DNA of 64,000 nucleotides, from positions 434,001-498,000 of the forward strand of contig JACKQL020000001.1 of assembly GCA_018296165.2 (NCBI GenBank), read 5' to 3'. Below, one piece after another: positions 23,106 through 35,025 of the stretch (positions are counted from its first letter, which is position 1; every line of letters starts with the position of its first letter). The DNA is from Termitomyces sp. T153 (lineage: Eukaryota; Basidiomycota; Agaricomycetes; Agaricales; Lyophyllaceae). Both the position numbers and the translations under genes were made by a program. The notes under the pieces were generated by a model. That model was not told where the DNA came from and ran no database searches. It saw only the letters and a program-made list of their open reading frames with translations.

Positions 23106-26100
23106 TAATATCAAGACTCTACCTTACCCCGTCCGTGATGCCCGCACTATCTCCGCACACATGATCAAATAACTCCGATGTCTATGGTCTACTCATGCCT
23201 AGAAACCCTTATGATTCATACGGCCCTGCCCAATTTGCCAAGGCACATTGAGTCACAGATCCAACACCAAACGTCCTCTCCACTCCGGTTACATCCATAC
23301 AATGGCTCCTCCCACGGACACCCTCCCCAACCCACACCCAACCTTGAACCCCTTGCGCAAATTGTCAAATCATCTCCCACCCCACCCTTACCCTCTCTGC
23401 CAACTCCGTTCCCTCACACAAAGTTGACCCTGACGTCACCCAAAGAACAGCATTCTAAAACCTGGCAACCATCCAACCAAATGAGCGACAATGTCTCCGG
23501 CACCATGCCAACCCTCCAACAAACAATAATGCCAACCCGCCATGAAACTGTCACCTATTGCATGAAGGATCGCCAGCCATGATGAGACCACTGAGAATGC
23601 ACTTCCCCAAAGCCCGCCTGTGGATCCACTGACCCACTAGCAACCCCACAGACTGACAAATGCGATTAATCACCAACAACATCACCAAACCCTACTATCG
23701 ACCACCCGACCCTCACTCCGATCATCCCCAAGGAACTACGCCCTCCAACAACTAGCCCTGAAACCACCGAAATCAAGCTCAAACCCCACAACCCCAACAA
23801 CAGAGCAAGAACCCTAGACCTAGGCTACGCTCCAACCCCAGAACCTGATTCCGGACCTCGGTCGATTTGGCCATCACCTCCACCCAACAAATAAAGGGGC
23901 CCCGACACCTCTGACCTGACCCTGACAACCCCAGAACAAGACCAAGACATCCCCAAGCCTCTAAACGGTCAGGAAAAGAATGGCTACGCACCCTCCACCC
24001 TGCCGCCTAAAGCACAGCCCCAAAGTTAACAAGGAGAACCACGGCACCCCACTCTCGACAAGGGACAACTCCGGACTGTGCTGCTATTTCACCACCTTCT
24101 CCACACAATCTGGAACCCCTAACAATGAGGACCCTGGATGCCAAACCTCCCCGCATGCCACCCCTGAACCTAAACTCCACCACCAGACTCCACCACCTCC
24201 CACAAAGGAACCCCCAGCACAGGAGCCACCCTGAACTAACTATAGGAAAAAGGATCCTACACAAAGTAGTTCCCCTAAGTACTCTAAATTTGCTGACATG
24301 TTCATATAAGGGAGGGAGAAGCCCCACTATCACCCAGAGAACGTCAATCAGCCATTTAAGCAACCTGACAACCTAAAGGGCAGATGCTCTGATATCCTTA
24401 AAGGACCTCCCCCACCTGGCTTGCTGACCCAAACAACCCCACGCCAGCCCAAAACTGCCCGACCCACCTCTCTAACCCCCTCTGAACCCCTTGACACAGC
24501 TCCGGACCCTAGCATCACAACTCCAGGGCCTCTGCTCCGACTACGACATTTCATCAAGAGGACTTATGGCGCCAACCCAACAACAATGCCCTGGTAGCCC
24601 CAACTCCGCAACATAAATCACCACCCGCTCTGAATCCTGCCCCTATGCCGGAATATGTCCATCAAACAGGAACCACATCCTCGGAGCACTCAGAAGCAAG
24701 CCACATACGAAGTATCCTCTTTGGAGTATCCAGAAGCAGGCCATATGCGAAGTAATCTCTTGGAGTACCCTAAAGGTTGCTGATGCCTTTCCCAAGAAGC
24801 AAGCAGTGCTTCTCCCCACTGCCACCCCCGCATTTGCAACAATCTCCAGGCCGCTCCGGAACACAAATGAAGAGTTGCCTCAACCCTGCCGCGACTCCTG
24901 GGGAGTCCCACTCTAGTGCCTCCCCGCGACTGACTTCCCCGCCGCCCCCCAACAATTGTGAACAACCATCTTCCACCATCCAAGCTCAGCTCCAGGAGCC
25001 ATCGCCACTCCTGTGCAACAACTCTGCTGCTCCGCAACAAAAAACCCACTCTGGAGCTCCCCCTCCGATTCACGACACAACCCCACTTGCAAGTTAAGAC
25101 CCAACCCCAAACCCCACATCAGCTCTGGACCCCTGGTACTCGCGCTTGGAACTGCGGACCGACAAAATGCACCTCAGACTCCTTCCTCCGCCTGCACCTC
25201 CCCCAAAGCCAACACAACCAACAAACCCCCACCAAGTGACCCTTGTGTTGACTCCGGGACTGCCCACTTCTTTCCCAATGAAGGAACCACCGACCCCCAG
25301 GAAGGAACAACCCTTGGAACAAGCCCCAAAGCATCTCCGCTGAGGCGAGCTATTCCCCAACCAACCCCCACACTGCCCCTGCCCAAAAGAAACATCCACC
25401 AACATAACTCCAACAGACCTCCAAACTCAAGGGAGTGTCAGAAATATGTAAGACCCCTCTGTCCGTCTCGGGACTTACCTTTGGTCAGGAGAGCAATGTC
25501 ACGTAGATGACCCGGAACCTCAAATTTTGGCTCTGGATCCAAAGGAACTGGTTGGGACTAATCACTCCACAACCTGCCCCCTCGGTCATCGACACTCCGG
25601 AGCACACTAAAGCGCCACTCGAACATGCCCACCCACAGACGCAATACTCCAGAACACGACCTCAACCCGGACCAACTATGCCGTGAGGACGAACCTCGCC
25701 CCACCGACCCCCACCAATGAAGAGGGCCCCACCACCTTTGCCACCAGCGCCGGCATAAGGGCCAGATCATGGGAAGACCTCCGTTCCCCCCCGCCAACCA
25801 CACTGCCAAGAAGACCAAAGCCCTGAACCTGCTGGACACCTGTGAAAGATTTGAAGGCCCACCCTCCGGTACCAACACGGCGCACGTCCCCGCCACAGAT
25901 CAAAGAAAACCCCTACACTCCTGGTCGGAAATTCCAAGAATCGAACTCAATAACACCACTCCGAAATGCCATGGAACTCCACCGGAGAACTCCCACCACC
26001 CCCGCCAAACCTCAGGAGCCCTCCCTGCGATGCCCCGCCCCGTCCTGACAAACCCCGGGACTAGCCAGCACAGACGGCACTAGTGGGCATAACCCCCACC

Positions 26101-26297
26101 TCTGGATTCACTAGGGATTCAACTCTCTCTCACACCCCTGCATGTTTCGCTTACTTCACCCTCATACAAACTAAAACCTCACTTCACACGCCCAGGGACC
26201 AAGAAAAGGACATGTTCATATACAAAAATTACATATACACAAAAGGCAAGGGAGGCAGCAAATCCAAAAGCAACAAGAAACGGGGCCCGCACCCACC
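23106..26297. other. A1 internal region without recognisable retroviral genes
   Basis: Plus-strand frames are Pro/Thr/Ser-rich and minus-strand frames are Gly/Trp/Val-rich, as expected from biased composition. One minus-strand stretch (about 25440-25560) looks coding: DPEPKFEVPGHLRDIALLTK followed by a GTAAGT donor. It may be an exon of another antisense gene. I see no RT or integrase signatures. Confidence 0.5.
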
Positions 26298-27458
26298 TCA
26301 CTCCCTCTCCGGACCCCCCGGCAACCCTATCCCCAGGTCAACTTCCATCTGGGCCCGCACCACCGCTAAGACCTCCGCCAACCCCGGCAATGCCTCCCCC
26401 GCGTCAGCCGCCACCTCCTACCACGACCCTGGGGCCACCACATTGCGTCGCCAATGCCCCGCCAGCAATCTCTCTAATTGCGCTATCCCCTGCTGCAACT
26501 CTGGGGGCTGAACTGCGGACCCCTGCATCAACCCGTCCTGAATTGATGCAAACGCCATGGAGGCACCATCCAAGAGGACCCAATGCTCCCACACCCAGCC
26601 TAACCCCAGAAATTGAACCGTCAGTAATGAACGGAGGAACGGGAGACAACTTACAGAGGATCCCCGCACGCCCCGAAGTGGCCTTGTTGGCCAACCAGTC
26701 CTCCCTCCACCTCACCACCTCCAGCTCCGCCCACAGTGCATCCCCCTTCGGAACTCGTCCCTGCCCCTTCATCTGTGTCAGATGCTCCTGCAAGCCCTGC
26801 ACCTCTAACACTTGCTCCGTCATCATGCGCACCGATGTGTTCCTTTCCCGCTCCATCGCCTCTTTCTCCATCCGCACCATGTCATGATCCTCCCTTGCCC
26901 GTCAGAGCTCACCCTCCCATAATGCCAATGACATCATCAAAGCCTCCACCTGCTTGCGAAGAAAGACCTCCGTGATTGAAGGAATAGGCGTGGGGGGACT
27001 TGACGACCATTTCGAGAGAACACCCGGGGTAGGAGAAAAGAGGAGAGACTCCGGAGGCCCCACTGATGGCTCGCGCCCATGTGGCCTCTTGCTGGGTCCC
27101 ACTCCCGAGGATGGGGAGGCTCGGCGCTTTCCACAAATCACCGCCGAGGATGCCCCCTTTCCCCAACCACCCCGTGAAAGCCCCGCCTTCCCCGCAGACC
27201 GCCCCATGCTCCCCTTCTTTGGCAACACAGGATGAAACTTGGTCCGCTTTGGGACCCCCGGGGAATCCACCACCACCACCATAGACGACTCTACCAAAAC
27301 CCCGTCAGTCATCCCGAGAAGACAAGTTGACACCACTTACGACTCCGGTCCCTGACACTAGCGCGGCGCTGACGCACAAACTCCTCCCCTCCACTGTCAT
27401 ACACCACCACCTCGTCCAAATCAGCGGGAGAGACTACTGGAATGCTGGGGGAAGACAT
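26298..27458 (-). pseudogene. Spliced antisense gene of element A1 (coiled-coil protein)
   Basis: Exons 27458-27341, 27290-26655 and 26599-26298, with GTAAGT...GTAG and GTAAGT...TTAG introns of 50 and 55 nt, make 352 codons in consistent frame. The product starts MSSPSIPVVSPADLDEVVVY. It has a basic/Pro/Gly-rich middle, a coiled coil (MVRMEKEAMERERN, MTEQVLEVQGLQEH), a Trp-rich block (WREDW, CWVWEHWVLLDGASM) and a C-terminus MEVDLGIGLPGGPERE. Two in-frame stops (TGA after WEGEL, TAG after VAPGSW) are single changes from CGA and TGG. A TATA-like ATTAAAAG lies about 35 bp upstream. The function is unknown. It runs opposite to the element's own transcription. Confidence 0.65.
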
Positions 27459-27657
27459 GACAAAATTTAGGAAATCCCGGGGTATGTCCAAGGCTTTTAA
27501 TTGATTGAAGAGAACTCTGACGAAGCGGCGGCCGCGCTTCGACTTCGTCTCCTACGCTGGTATCACTCGCTGTGGACTGATCAATATTGCTTGGCTTCGA
27601 CTCCCACACCCTGCCAATCCCCATCCTGCCCCCTGCGTCTTGAAGAGTCTCAACGCT

Positions 27658-27670
27658 GAAGGGGGGGTGA
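27658..27670 (+). other. Polypurine tract of A1
   Basis: GAAGGGGGGGTGA directly precedes the TGTCACGACC start of the 3' LTR. It sets the element's orientation as plus. Confidence 0.8.
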
Positions 27671-28873
27671 TGTCACGACCTGTCCCCTGGACTCCTGCAC
27701 ATCATCCAGCAACCTCCCGATTCCCCAAAATCCCTGACACTCTGCCGAACTTCTGCCCATGCCCCACGCCTATTTTGGTTAGCCCCGACACAACCTCGGC
27801 TAACTCCGATGCCTCCCTGGCTAACTCCGACGCCTTCCTGGCTAACTCCGACGGCCCCCTGGCCAACTTCGACGCCTTCCCCGCAGCCACTGACACTTAC
27901 CCTGGATCTCCCCAACCCCGAGAACCACCCCTGCTGTTCCCGATCTTTGCCACCCATCATCAACTCAACACCTTGGTTCCTCCGACCCATTTCGGAGTAT
28001 CACAACAACCTTGGGGCGACCCACGTTCCCAAATGATCCCATCAACATATCAGTGCGGCCCAACCCTCAATCGCAACCGACACCTGCCCACTCCATCAAG
28101 CTCTGCCAAGCCCCGCCGCCACAGCCGATGTACCCCAAAGTTCTCCGGTAGCCAGTATATAAGACATTGAGTAGCTCTTTATACTCTAGTCTTGATATTG
28201 CTTAACATTACCTATGGTCTGATTGTTTTCTTTCTTGTGTTCTGTGTTCTGTGTCTTGTTTTCCTTACTCTCAGTCTCCTGGTCTTATCTCAGTTTCCCG
28301 GTCCTATCTCAGTCTCCCGGTCTTGTCTTGTCTCCATTTTGTTATCATTCTCATTATCATTTCGTATCTCCACTCGAATCTACTCTTGTTCCATATCGAC
28401 TCCATTTCATTTTGTCCAACGCTGTCTTGGTGACTCCGTCCGGCCGTTGTGCCCAAGCCTTCCTCAAACTTAACGACCTCACGAACTCCACGATTACAAT
28501 TACAAATCCCGACACTCTTTCACTAGGTCCGACCCTCACTCTTTGCTCGGTCCCAGACTCCATCAACTCCAATTGATCTGCCATCAAACCCCGGCTCTGC
28601 TCCCATTGATCACGTAGCCGCCTACTCCTTTGTGTCCACAAATCTCCCATATGGTCTTCTGCCTGAACCCCGCCAAGCCTGTCCTGTTTCCTCGCAATCC
28701 AACTTCTCCGGACCTCCCCGGACCTGTCCAGATCACATCCCACCAACTATCTGCACAAGCCATCAGTGCCCAGAATGCTTTCAAGTATTCAGTTGCCAGT
28801 GCAAGGGGATCACGCCCGCCTAGTAAGGACTCACCCAGTGCAGCTGAGCCCCCGGGGTCAGCGGAACCTGACA
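27671..28873 (+). repeat. 3' LTR of A1
   Basis: 1,203 bp, closely similar to the 5' LTR but with scattered transitions. It ends CGGAACCTGACA and is followed by the GTTGC duplication. Confidence 0.93.
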
Positions 28874-29029
28874 GTTGCTAGTGCAATAAAACAAATAAAA
28901 ACAAATTTGTTGCTAAGGCGAAGCAAACTTTAACAGTGAAAGAGGAGTTGGGTAGAGAAAAGGATGGAGGAGTGGTAACAAGGAGACTAAATAAAGGACA
29001 AATGCAAACTAATTGCTAGCCATGGTCAC

Positions 29030-29379
29030 TGTCAGGGAACTTCCATCTCCAACCTCTATGACTGGTTCCAGCACCTCCACAGCTTGTTCGACATCTCTGG
29101 GGCTCTTTCCAGAACTCCAGAGTTCTCCATATTACCTTAGCAATCATTGCCCTAGGGTTAGGAGTAACTCCAGTCACCTGTACAGTAGTTCCCACACCTC
29201 TGCCACCTGCTGATGCGCCATGCCAAGCAGTGGGGATCCTTAGACTTGATCTCTTTGGATTCCCCTCTGCTAAGTGATTAGTTACTGAATTGTATTATCA
29301 TCTACCCTACTAATATACTTCAAATTCCCCTCTGCTAGCTATGTAACTTTGATCTGCCACTCTGGAGGTTGCCCTTACA
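29030..29379 (+). repeat. 5' LTR of G1
   Basis: It starts TGTCAGGGAACTTCCATC and ends GGTTGCCCTTACA. It shares the internal duplication GATTCCCCTCTGCTA / AATTCCCCTCTGCTAGC. Confidence 0.9.
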
Positions 29380-29483
29380 GCAGAACAAGTCTCCTAAAAC
29401 TGGTCCAGAAGCCCTGCATAGCTGCAAGGAACCTCCAAGCTGCTACATGTCACCTCCACCAGGATTAAGCACCACAGAGTTCT

Positions 29484-30690
29484 ATGTGTCAGCTTGCCAA
29501 CCCAGACACAGCCTCAGAGGCTGCAGCCCTGCAGGATGAAGCCTGGACTTGTCTGCTCCACCTAGTAACCCAGATGCAATTAATGCAATCATCTCTCACC
29601 CACTATATGACTGAACTCTCTACCCTCCATCAGACAACAGATCTTATCTCCCAATCCCTCCAGGCACTGCTAGAACGCCTAAGCCCTAATTCCACCCCTC
29701 CTACAGTGGCAGAACTAGCTCTACCTGCCACAGCACCTACTCTGGTGGCTCCAGTAACCCTATGGCCATAGATTCCTTGTCTGGCACTGCCAGACACATA
29801 TGACAGTGCCCAATCTGACAGGTAGTGATTCCTATAGTCCTGCCTCACCTACATCCACCTCAGCAGGGACGCTTTTGACTCTGACATGTTGAAAATAGCC
29901 TGGGTGCCGTCATACATGAAGGCCAGACATACCTCCATCTATGCTGCAAGTTTTCTGCTATTCCAGACATGTAGGGAGCTTTCTGGACTAAGCTGCCTTT
30001 GAGAAGGACTTTCATAAGGAGTTTTTATTAGACCCTGCCAAGATGGCGGCACTGACACTGCAGGACAAGAAAAGCATATGTTAGATGAGTACATTAACTC
30101 ATTCTGAGCCCTGGTCAAACAGGCTGCCTACCCCAACAGCCTCCAACTATGCCTCACCTTCCAGAATTGCTTGCACCCTGCCTTGATGGAATGCATTGCC
30201 AATCTGGTGAAGAGTCACTCTGATGAAAAGATTGCATTGTGGTATGAGGTGGCCTGAGACCAACGGCAACTCATGGAAATATGGAGGGAGCTCCACTGCC
30301 CCCATTCTATGCTGTGCCCTGCTCTGGTCAGCAACCTCTGCCACTCTGTGCCTACTCACCCAGTGCCAGCCCTCACTTCAGCTGCCCCTACAGCATGTTC
30401 CCTACCACCAGGGATTCCCATGAATGTGAATGCGGCCTGACAACTCTGTGCTGCCCTATTGTTGTGCTAGAGATGCAAGAAGCCTGGGCACTTTGTGTGG
30501 CACTGTCCCCTGAGCCTGAAAGTACACTACCTCTCCACAGCTGAGCAGGAGGAGCTTCTCCTACAGCTCTTGGCCATAAAAGATGCTGCTGAAGCTCCAT
30601 TGCTGGATGAGCCCACACTGAAGTTGACTCTGAAGGAAGCCAGCATGTGCACCTCACCTTCAAAGTGGGAGGAGGATTTTTAGTTGAGCA
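29484..30690 (+). pseudogene. gag: Gag and zinc-knuckle region of G1
   Basis: The start encodes a counterpart of the G2 Gag N-terminus (DEAWTCLLHLVTQMQLMQSS, then LHQTTDLISQSLQALLERL). Capsid-like pieces follow near 29860-30130 in broken frames. Near 30465 a CCHC-knuckle remnant appears (KKPGHFVWHCPLSLKVHYL) with the AEQEELLLQLLA motif after it. Several stops and frameshifts prevent translation as one protein. Confidence 0.75.
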
Positions 30691-30879
30691 ATGGATGAGG
30701 TGTATGCCTCCGTTGCTAGGTGCTAACAGGTTCTCTTGTCTGTCAATAGAAGATGAAAATGCCTTTTCCAATGCTCTTTATTCTGAGACAGAAGAATCTC
30801 AAAGCCCCTCTTCAGACATACAAACACTAACTCTGGAGCCCCTGTCAAGCTCTCTAACACCTCTGAAGATCTGACAGCA

Positions 30880-31258
30880 TGGCCTCGCTTGAGCGCATTG
30901 AATGCTCCAACAGTATGTGATGGCCTCCAGCTTGTTTGCCCATTCCCTGTGCCTCAATGTGGTGATTGAGATGATGGACACCCAGCAAAACTGCAGAGTC
31001 ACAGCTCTCCTGAACAGCAGAGCAATGAGACTTTTCCTGGACTTGGAGTTTGTCAAATGCCATGGCCTAACCATGCAGCCCCTTCCCAAGCCCATTCCTG
31101 TCTACAATATTGATGGAACACCCAACAAAGCCAGCACAATTAGCTCCATGATTGACCTGGTTCTCCACTATTGGAATCATGTGGAGCACACTGTATTTGC
31201 TGTCACCAGTTCAGGAAGGCAAGATATGATCCTTGGGTTCACATGGAAAGAGAAGTGA
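30880..31258 (+). pseudogene. Aspartic protease of G1, catalytic site destroyed
   Basis: TALLNSRAMRLFLDLEFVK replaces the expected active site. In G2 the same place reads ALLDSGATGLFLD. Asp-to-Asn, Gly-to-Arg and Thr-to-Met each need one G-to-A or C-to-T change. The flap and C-terminal motifs (PVYNIDGTPNKA, DMILGFTW) remain. Confidence 0.82.
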
Positions 31259-31689
31259 CCATGAGTAAATGCCCCAAGAAGTGCTCTGCCTGTGCTGTGG
31301 AGGACAGAGCAAAGTGTCAGACCCAAGTCCAAGAGCATGCAGCTATCTGAGCATGTCACGCTGGCTCTCTCCCCTTTAATCTAGACCTCCTGGACCCTCC
31401 ACCTCTGGCATTCCCTTGTAGAGAGGCCCTCTATGAGGATAATCAGAGCAATGGTGGAGCCCTGGAGGAGGAGTATAGAGGGGAGTTTAGTGGTATATAC
31501 AAACTGGAGCTTCCAGACAAAGCAATAGAAGCAGGGGATTGAATCTATGTTACCACTGTCCACCCACCCTCCATTGTGGAGATCAGGGCTAGCCAGACTA
31601 TGTCCCAGAGGCTGGCCCAGGCCTTTGCTGCCAATGCTGTGCCTCAAGAGTTCTGGGACATGGTACCCCCCTACCTGCATGCATTTGAA

Positions 31690-33010
31690 GATGTGTTCTC
31701 CAAAGCCTTCTTCAACTCATTTCCAAAGTGCAAGAGGTAGGACCACACCATTGAACTGCTGCCTGACTCCACTCCCTCCAGCTGTAAGGTCTACTCCCTC
31801 ATGCCCAGGGAGCAGGACAAGCTCGACACATTCTTACAGGAGAACTTAGACTCTGGTCATATCTGTCCATCTAAGTCCCTAATGGCTTCAATCTTCTTCA
31901 TCAAAAAGAAGGATGGCTCCCTCCAACTGATACAGAACTACAGGGTACTCAATGCCATGATAGTGAAGAACTGTTACCCCCTCCCCCTCATCTCCAAGCT
32001 CATCAACAACTTCTGAGGTGTGCAATACTTCACTAAACTAGACGTCCAGTGGGGTTACAACAATGTGTGCATTCAGGAAGGAGATGAGTGGAAAGTGGCC
32101 TTCCAGACCAACTAGGGATTGTTCGAGCCACTCATCATATTCTTTGGTCTCACCAACAGCCCAGCCACCTTCCAGACCATGATGAATGACATCTTCTGAG
32201 ATGTCATTGTGGAGGGTGTAGTGTGCATGTACCTCAATGACATCCTCATCTACACCAAAATGCTGTAGGAACACTACTGGATCACCTGTCTTGTCCTGAA
32301 ACACCTCTGCCAGCACCAGCTCTACCTCAAAGCCAGAGAAGTGCAAGTTTCAAACCCAGATTGAGTACCTCAGCCTGATCATCTCCCATGGAGCAGTGGA
32401 GATGGACCCAGTGAAGGTAGTAGGTGTGGCAGAGTAGCCAGAGCCCAACAAGAAGGAGGTACAGGTGTTCCTTGGTTTTGCAAACTTCTACCAAAAATTT
32501 ATCCAGGACTTCTCACACCATGCCTGCCCGCTGTTTGACCTCACAGAAAAAGATGTTATGTGGAGCTGGGAACCTTCGGAGCAGATGGCCTTTGACACTC
32601 TCAAGTGCACTGTGACCTCCAGGCCTGTCCTCCTATTTCCAGACAACAACTCTCCCTCCACATAGAGGCTAAGAGCTGTGACTTTGCCATGGGGTGGTAC
32701 TCTCACAGCAATCTCAGGAGGACAGGAAGTGGCATCTGGTGGCCTTTTACTCCAAAAGCCTGAATGCAGTGGAATGGAACTACAAGATCCATGACAAGGA
32801 GATGCTGGTCATCATCCAGTCATTTGAAGAGTGGCAGCACCAAGTTTGAGGTCTGAACAGATCACAAGAACCTTGAATACTTTCAGATAGCCAAGAAGCT
32901 CAATCACCGGCAGGCTGATGGTCCCTCTACCTGGCCAACTTTGACTTCTCCTTGCACCACAAGCTGGGCCAGAGCATGGGGAAACCAGATGCCCTGTCTT
33001 AGAGGGTGAA
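31690..33010 (+). pseudogene. pol: Reverse transcriptase and RNase H of G1
   Basis: RT motifs are clear: [49 protein letters not shown]. The catalytic YLDD box reads YLND in VVCMYLNDILIYT. FLGFANFYQKFIQDF begins the connection. RNase H pieces (VAFYSKS-like, LNAVEWNYKIHDKEM, DHKNLEYF) follow. Stops at several places (for example TAG after FQTN) abolish the reading frame. Confidence 0.88.
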
Positions 33011-33239
33011 CCACAGAATGGGGGAAGGAAATAACAGTAACATAGTGCTTCTCCACCCCAAATTGTTCATGATCCAAGCCATAGAGGGCCTTGCCATCAA
33101 TAGAGCAGAGGCAGACATTCTCCAGGACATACGACAGGGTAATAAGAATGGTCAACAGGAGGAGCTTGTGGCACAGGCTGCTCAGATGCTAAAGTTGGAG
33201 CATACTATTGGTATTAAGGCAGTCCATGCTGACAAATGG

Positions 33240-34150
33240 GCCCTCTGAGATGGAATCCTGACCTTCCGAGACCATATCTATGTCCCCAACATTCCAGAGC
33301 TCCGTCAGAGAATTGTGGATCAACACCGTGACTCCCACATTGCAGGGCACCCCAGGCAGTAGAAGACACTGGAGTGAGTATCATGGAACTACTGGTGGCC
33401 CCAGATGTCTCGGTACATCATACACTAGTACCTGCAATCTCTGCCTCTGGACCAAGCCCTAGTGCCGACTCCCCTATGGACAGTTATATCCACTACTAGT
33501 GCCTGCAGAACAGTGGAGCATAGCATCTGTAGACTTCATCATAAAGCTCCCTGACGTCCATAGTTATGATGTGATCATGGTGGTGGTGGACTTATATGGT
33601 AAGAGAGCACACTTCATTCTAACCCATACCACCTGCTCTGCCATGGGTGCCATGAACCTGTACCGGAGGAATGTCTGGAAGCTCCACAGCCTCTCTGATG
33701 CCTACATCTTGGATCAGGGACCACAATTCATGGCAGAGTTCATCCAGGAGCTCTGCCAACTGCTTGGAGTAAAGCTCCACACTACTACTGCCTACCACTC
33801 ACAGTCCAACAGCTAGACAGAGCATGTAAACCAGGAGCTGGAACAGTATCTCTGCCTCTTCTGCAATGAATGCCAAGATGACTAGGACAAACTCCTCCCC
33901 AATGCTGAATTCTAGTATAACTATGTTTACGCATCCACCCAGTTTTCCCCATTCTTCCTTGATACCAGATGGCACCTGTGCATGGGTTTTGAACCTTGGG
34001 CCCAACCCTTGGAGAATGAGGCACTAAACAAATTTGTGGACCAGATGAAGAGGTTACAGGAGGAGGCCCAAGCTGTGCTGGCAAAAGCAAAAGATGACAT
34101 GGCATGATACTATGACTGCAGGAGGACCTCAGAGCACAGACTCTACCTGA
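33240..34150 (+). pseudogene. Integrase of G1
   Basis: The sequence contains DGILTFRDHIYVPNIPELRQ, the linker to the zinc-binding HHCC domain, then a core with first Asp in SIASVDFIIKLPD, second Asp in ILDQGPQFM and the catalytic Glu in TEHVNQELEQYL. A stop precedes TEHVN and others follow. The conserved GFEPWAQPL-type tail is recognisable in another frame. Confidence 0.8.
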
Positions 34151-34365
34151 ATGCCTCTGACATTACGACTACCTGACCCTCAAAAAAGCTGTCACACCAC
34201 CAATTAGGGTTATTCACAGTAGAATGATAGGTGGAACCCCTGGCCTATTGACTCCAACTCCCCATGGGGATGCGCCAGCTTCATCTGGTGTTCAATGTGG
34301 TCAAACTAACCCTGGCCCCTAAGGATTCTATCCCAGGGTGACCTTCACCACCTCTGCCACCTCCC

Positions 34366-34596
34366 ATGATGGTCAATGACAACAAGGAGTATGAAGTGGA
34401 GGAAATCCCAGATAGCCGTTCATTCCGGAGACAACTACAGTACAAGGTGAAGTGGAAAGGCTATGGAATCAAGGATATCTCCTGGGAGCCATGGGAGAAT
34501 GTACATGCCCCCAGACTTGTCAAGAAGTTCCACCAGAGACATCCAGACACTCCATGCACTATACAAAGAATCTACCCTATCTCGCCAGCAGACTGA
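34366..34596 (+). pseudogene. Chromodomain at the end of G1 Pol
   Basis: EYEVEEIPDSRSFRRQLQY, KVKWKGYGIKDISWEPWENV and the HAPRLVKKFHQRHP helix make a full chromodomain. These domains, fused to gypsy integrases (chromoviruses), read histone methylation and steer insertion to heterochromatin. This piece alone is open, but the upstream frame is broken. Confidence 0.9.
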
Positions 34597-34655
34597 GCAA
34601 TCAGGGACTTCTTTTATCCCACGCATCAAGACACCACATGCTAGAGGAGGGGTGA

Positions 34656-35025
34656 TGTCAGAGGACTTCTATCTCCAACCTCCATGACTGGTTCCAGCAC
34701 TTCTACAGCCTGTTCAACATCTCCAGAGCTCTTTCCAGAACCCTGGAGATCTCTGGAGAACTCCAGAGTTCTCCATATTACCTCAGCAACCATTGTCCTA
34801 GGGTTAGGAGTAACTCCAGTCACCTGTACAGTAGTTCCCATGCCTCCACCACCTGCTGATGCACTGTGCCAAGCAGTGGGGATCCTTAGACTTGTTCTCT
34901 TCAGATTTCCCTCTGCTAGGTGATTAGTTATTGAATTGTATCATCATCTACCCTGCTAATATACTTCAGATTCCCCTCTGCTAGCTGTGTGACTCTGATC
35001 TGCCACTCTGAAGGTTGCCCTTACA
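34656..35025 (+). repeat. 3' LTR of G1
   Basis: It starts TGTCAGAGGACTTCTATC and ends GGTTGCCCTTACA. It carries a 20-bp duplication (GGAGATCTCTGGAGAACTCC region) absent from the 5' LTR, which explains 370 against 350 bp. Confidence 0.9.

Larger units (their letters stand above)
21918..28873 (+). mobile_element. Complete non-autonomous LTR retrotransposon A1 (6,956 bp)
   Basis: Two LTR-A copies in direct orientation (1,188 and 1,203 bp) flank a 4.57-kb internal region. GTTGC duplicates exactly outside the ends (21913-21917 and 28874-28878). A polypurine tract precedes the 3' LTR. I find no gag, protease, reverse transcriptase or integrase motif on either strand, so it would need proteins from a related element, like a large retrotransposon derivative (LARD). 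The internal region is very CCC/ACC-rich on the plus strand and has a spliced antisense gene near its 3' end. Confidence 0.92.
29030..35025 (+). mobile_element. Decayed Ty3/gypsy chromovirus G1 (6.0 kb)
   Basis: LTRs of 350 and 370 bp (TGTCAGGGAACTTCC...GCCCTTACA) flank gag, zinc knuckle, protease, RT, RNase H, integrase and chromodomain in that order. Many in-frame stops (mostly TAG/TGA from CAG/CGA/TGG) interrupt it. The first internal bases, GCAGAACAAGTCTC, are shared with G2 and probably hold the primer-binding site. AGAGGAGGGGTGA at 34643-34655 is the polypurine tract. Target duplication is not evident (GTCAC against TTTGC). Confidence 0.9.

Noticed and set aside
23178..26887. Pro-rich plus-strand frames in A1 as a Gag
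   Set aside because: No capsid or zinc-knuckle motif. Proline richness follows from the CCC/ACC base composition, and the same region reads Gly/Trp-rich on the other strand.
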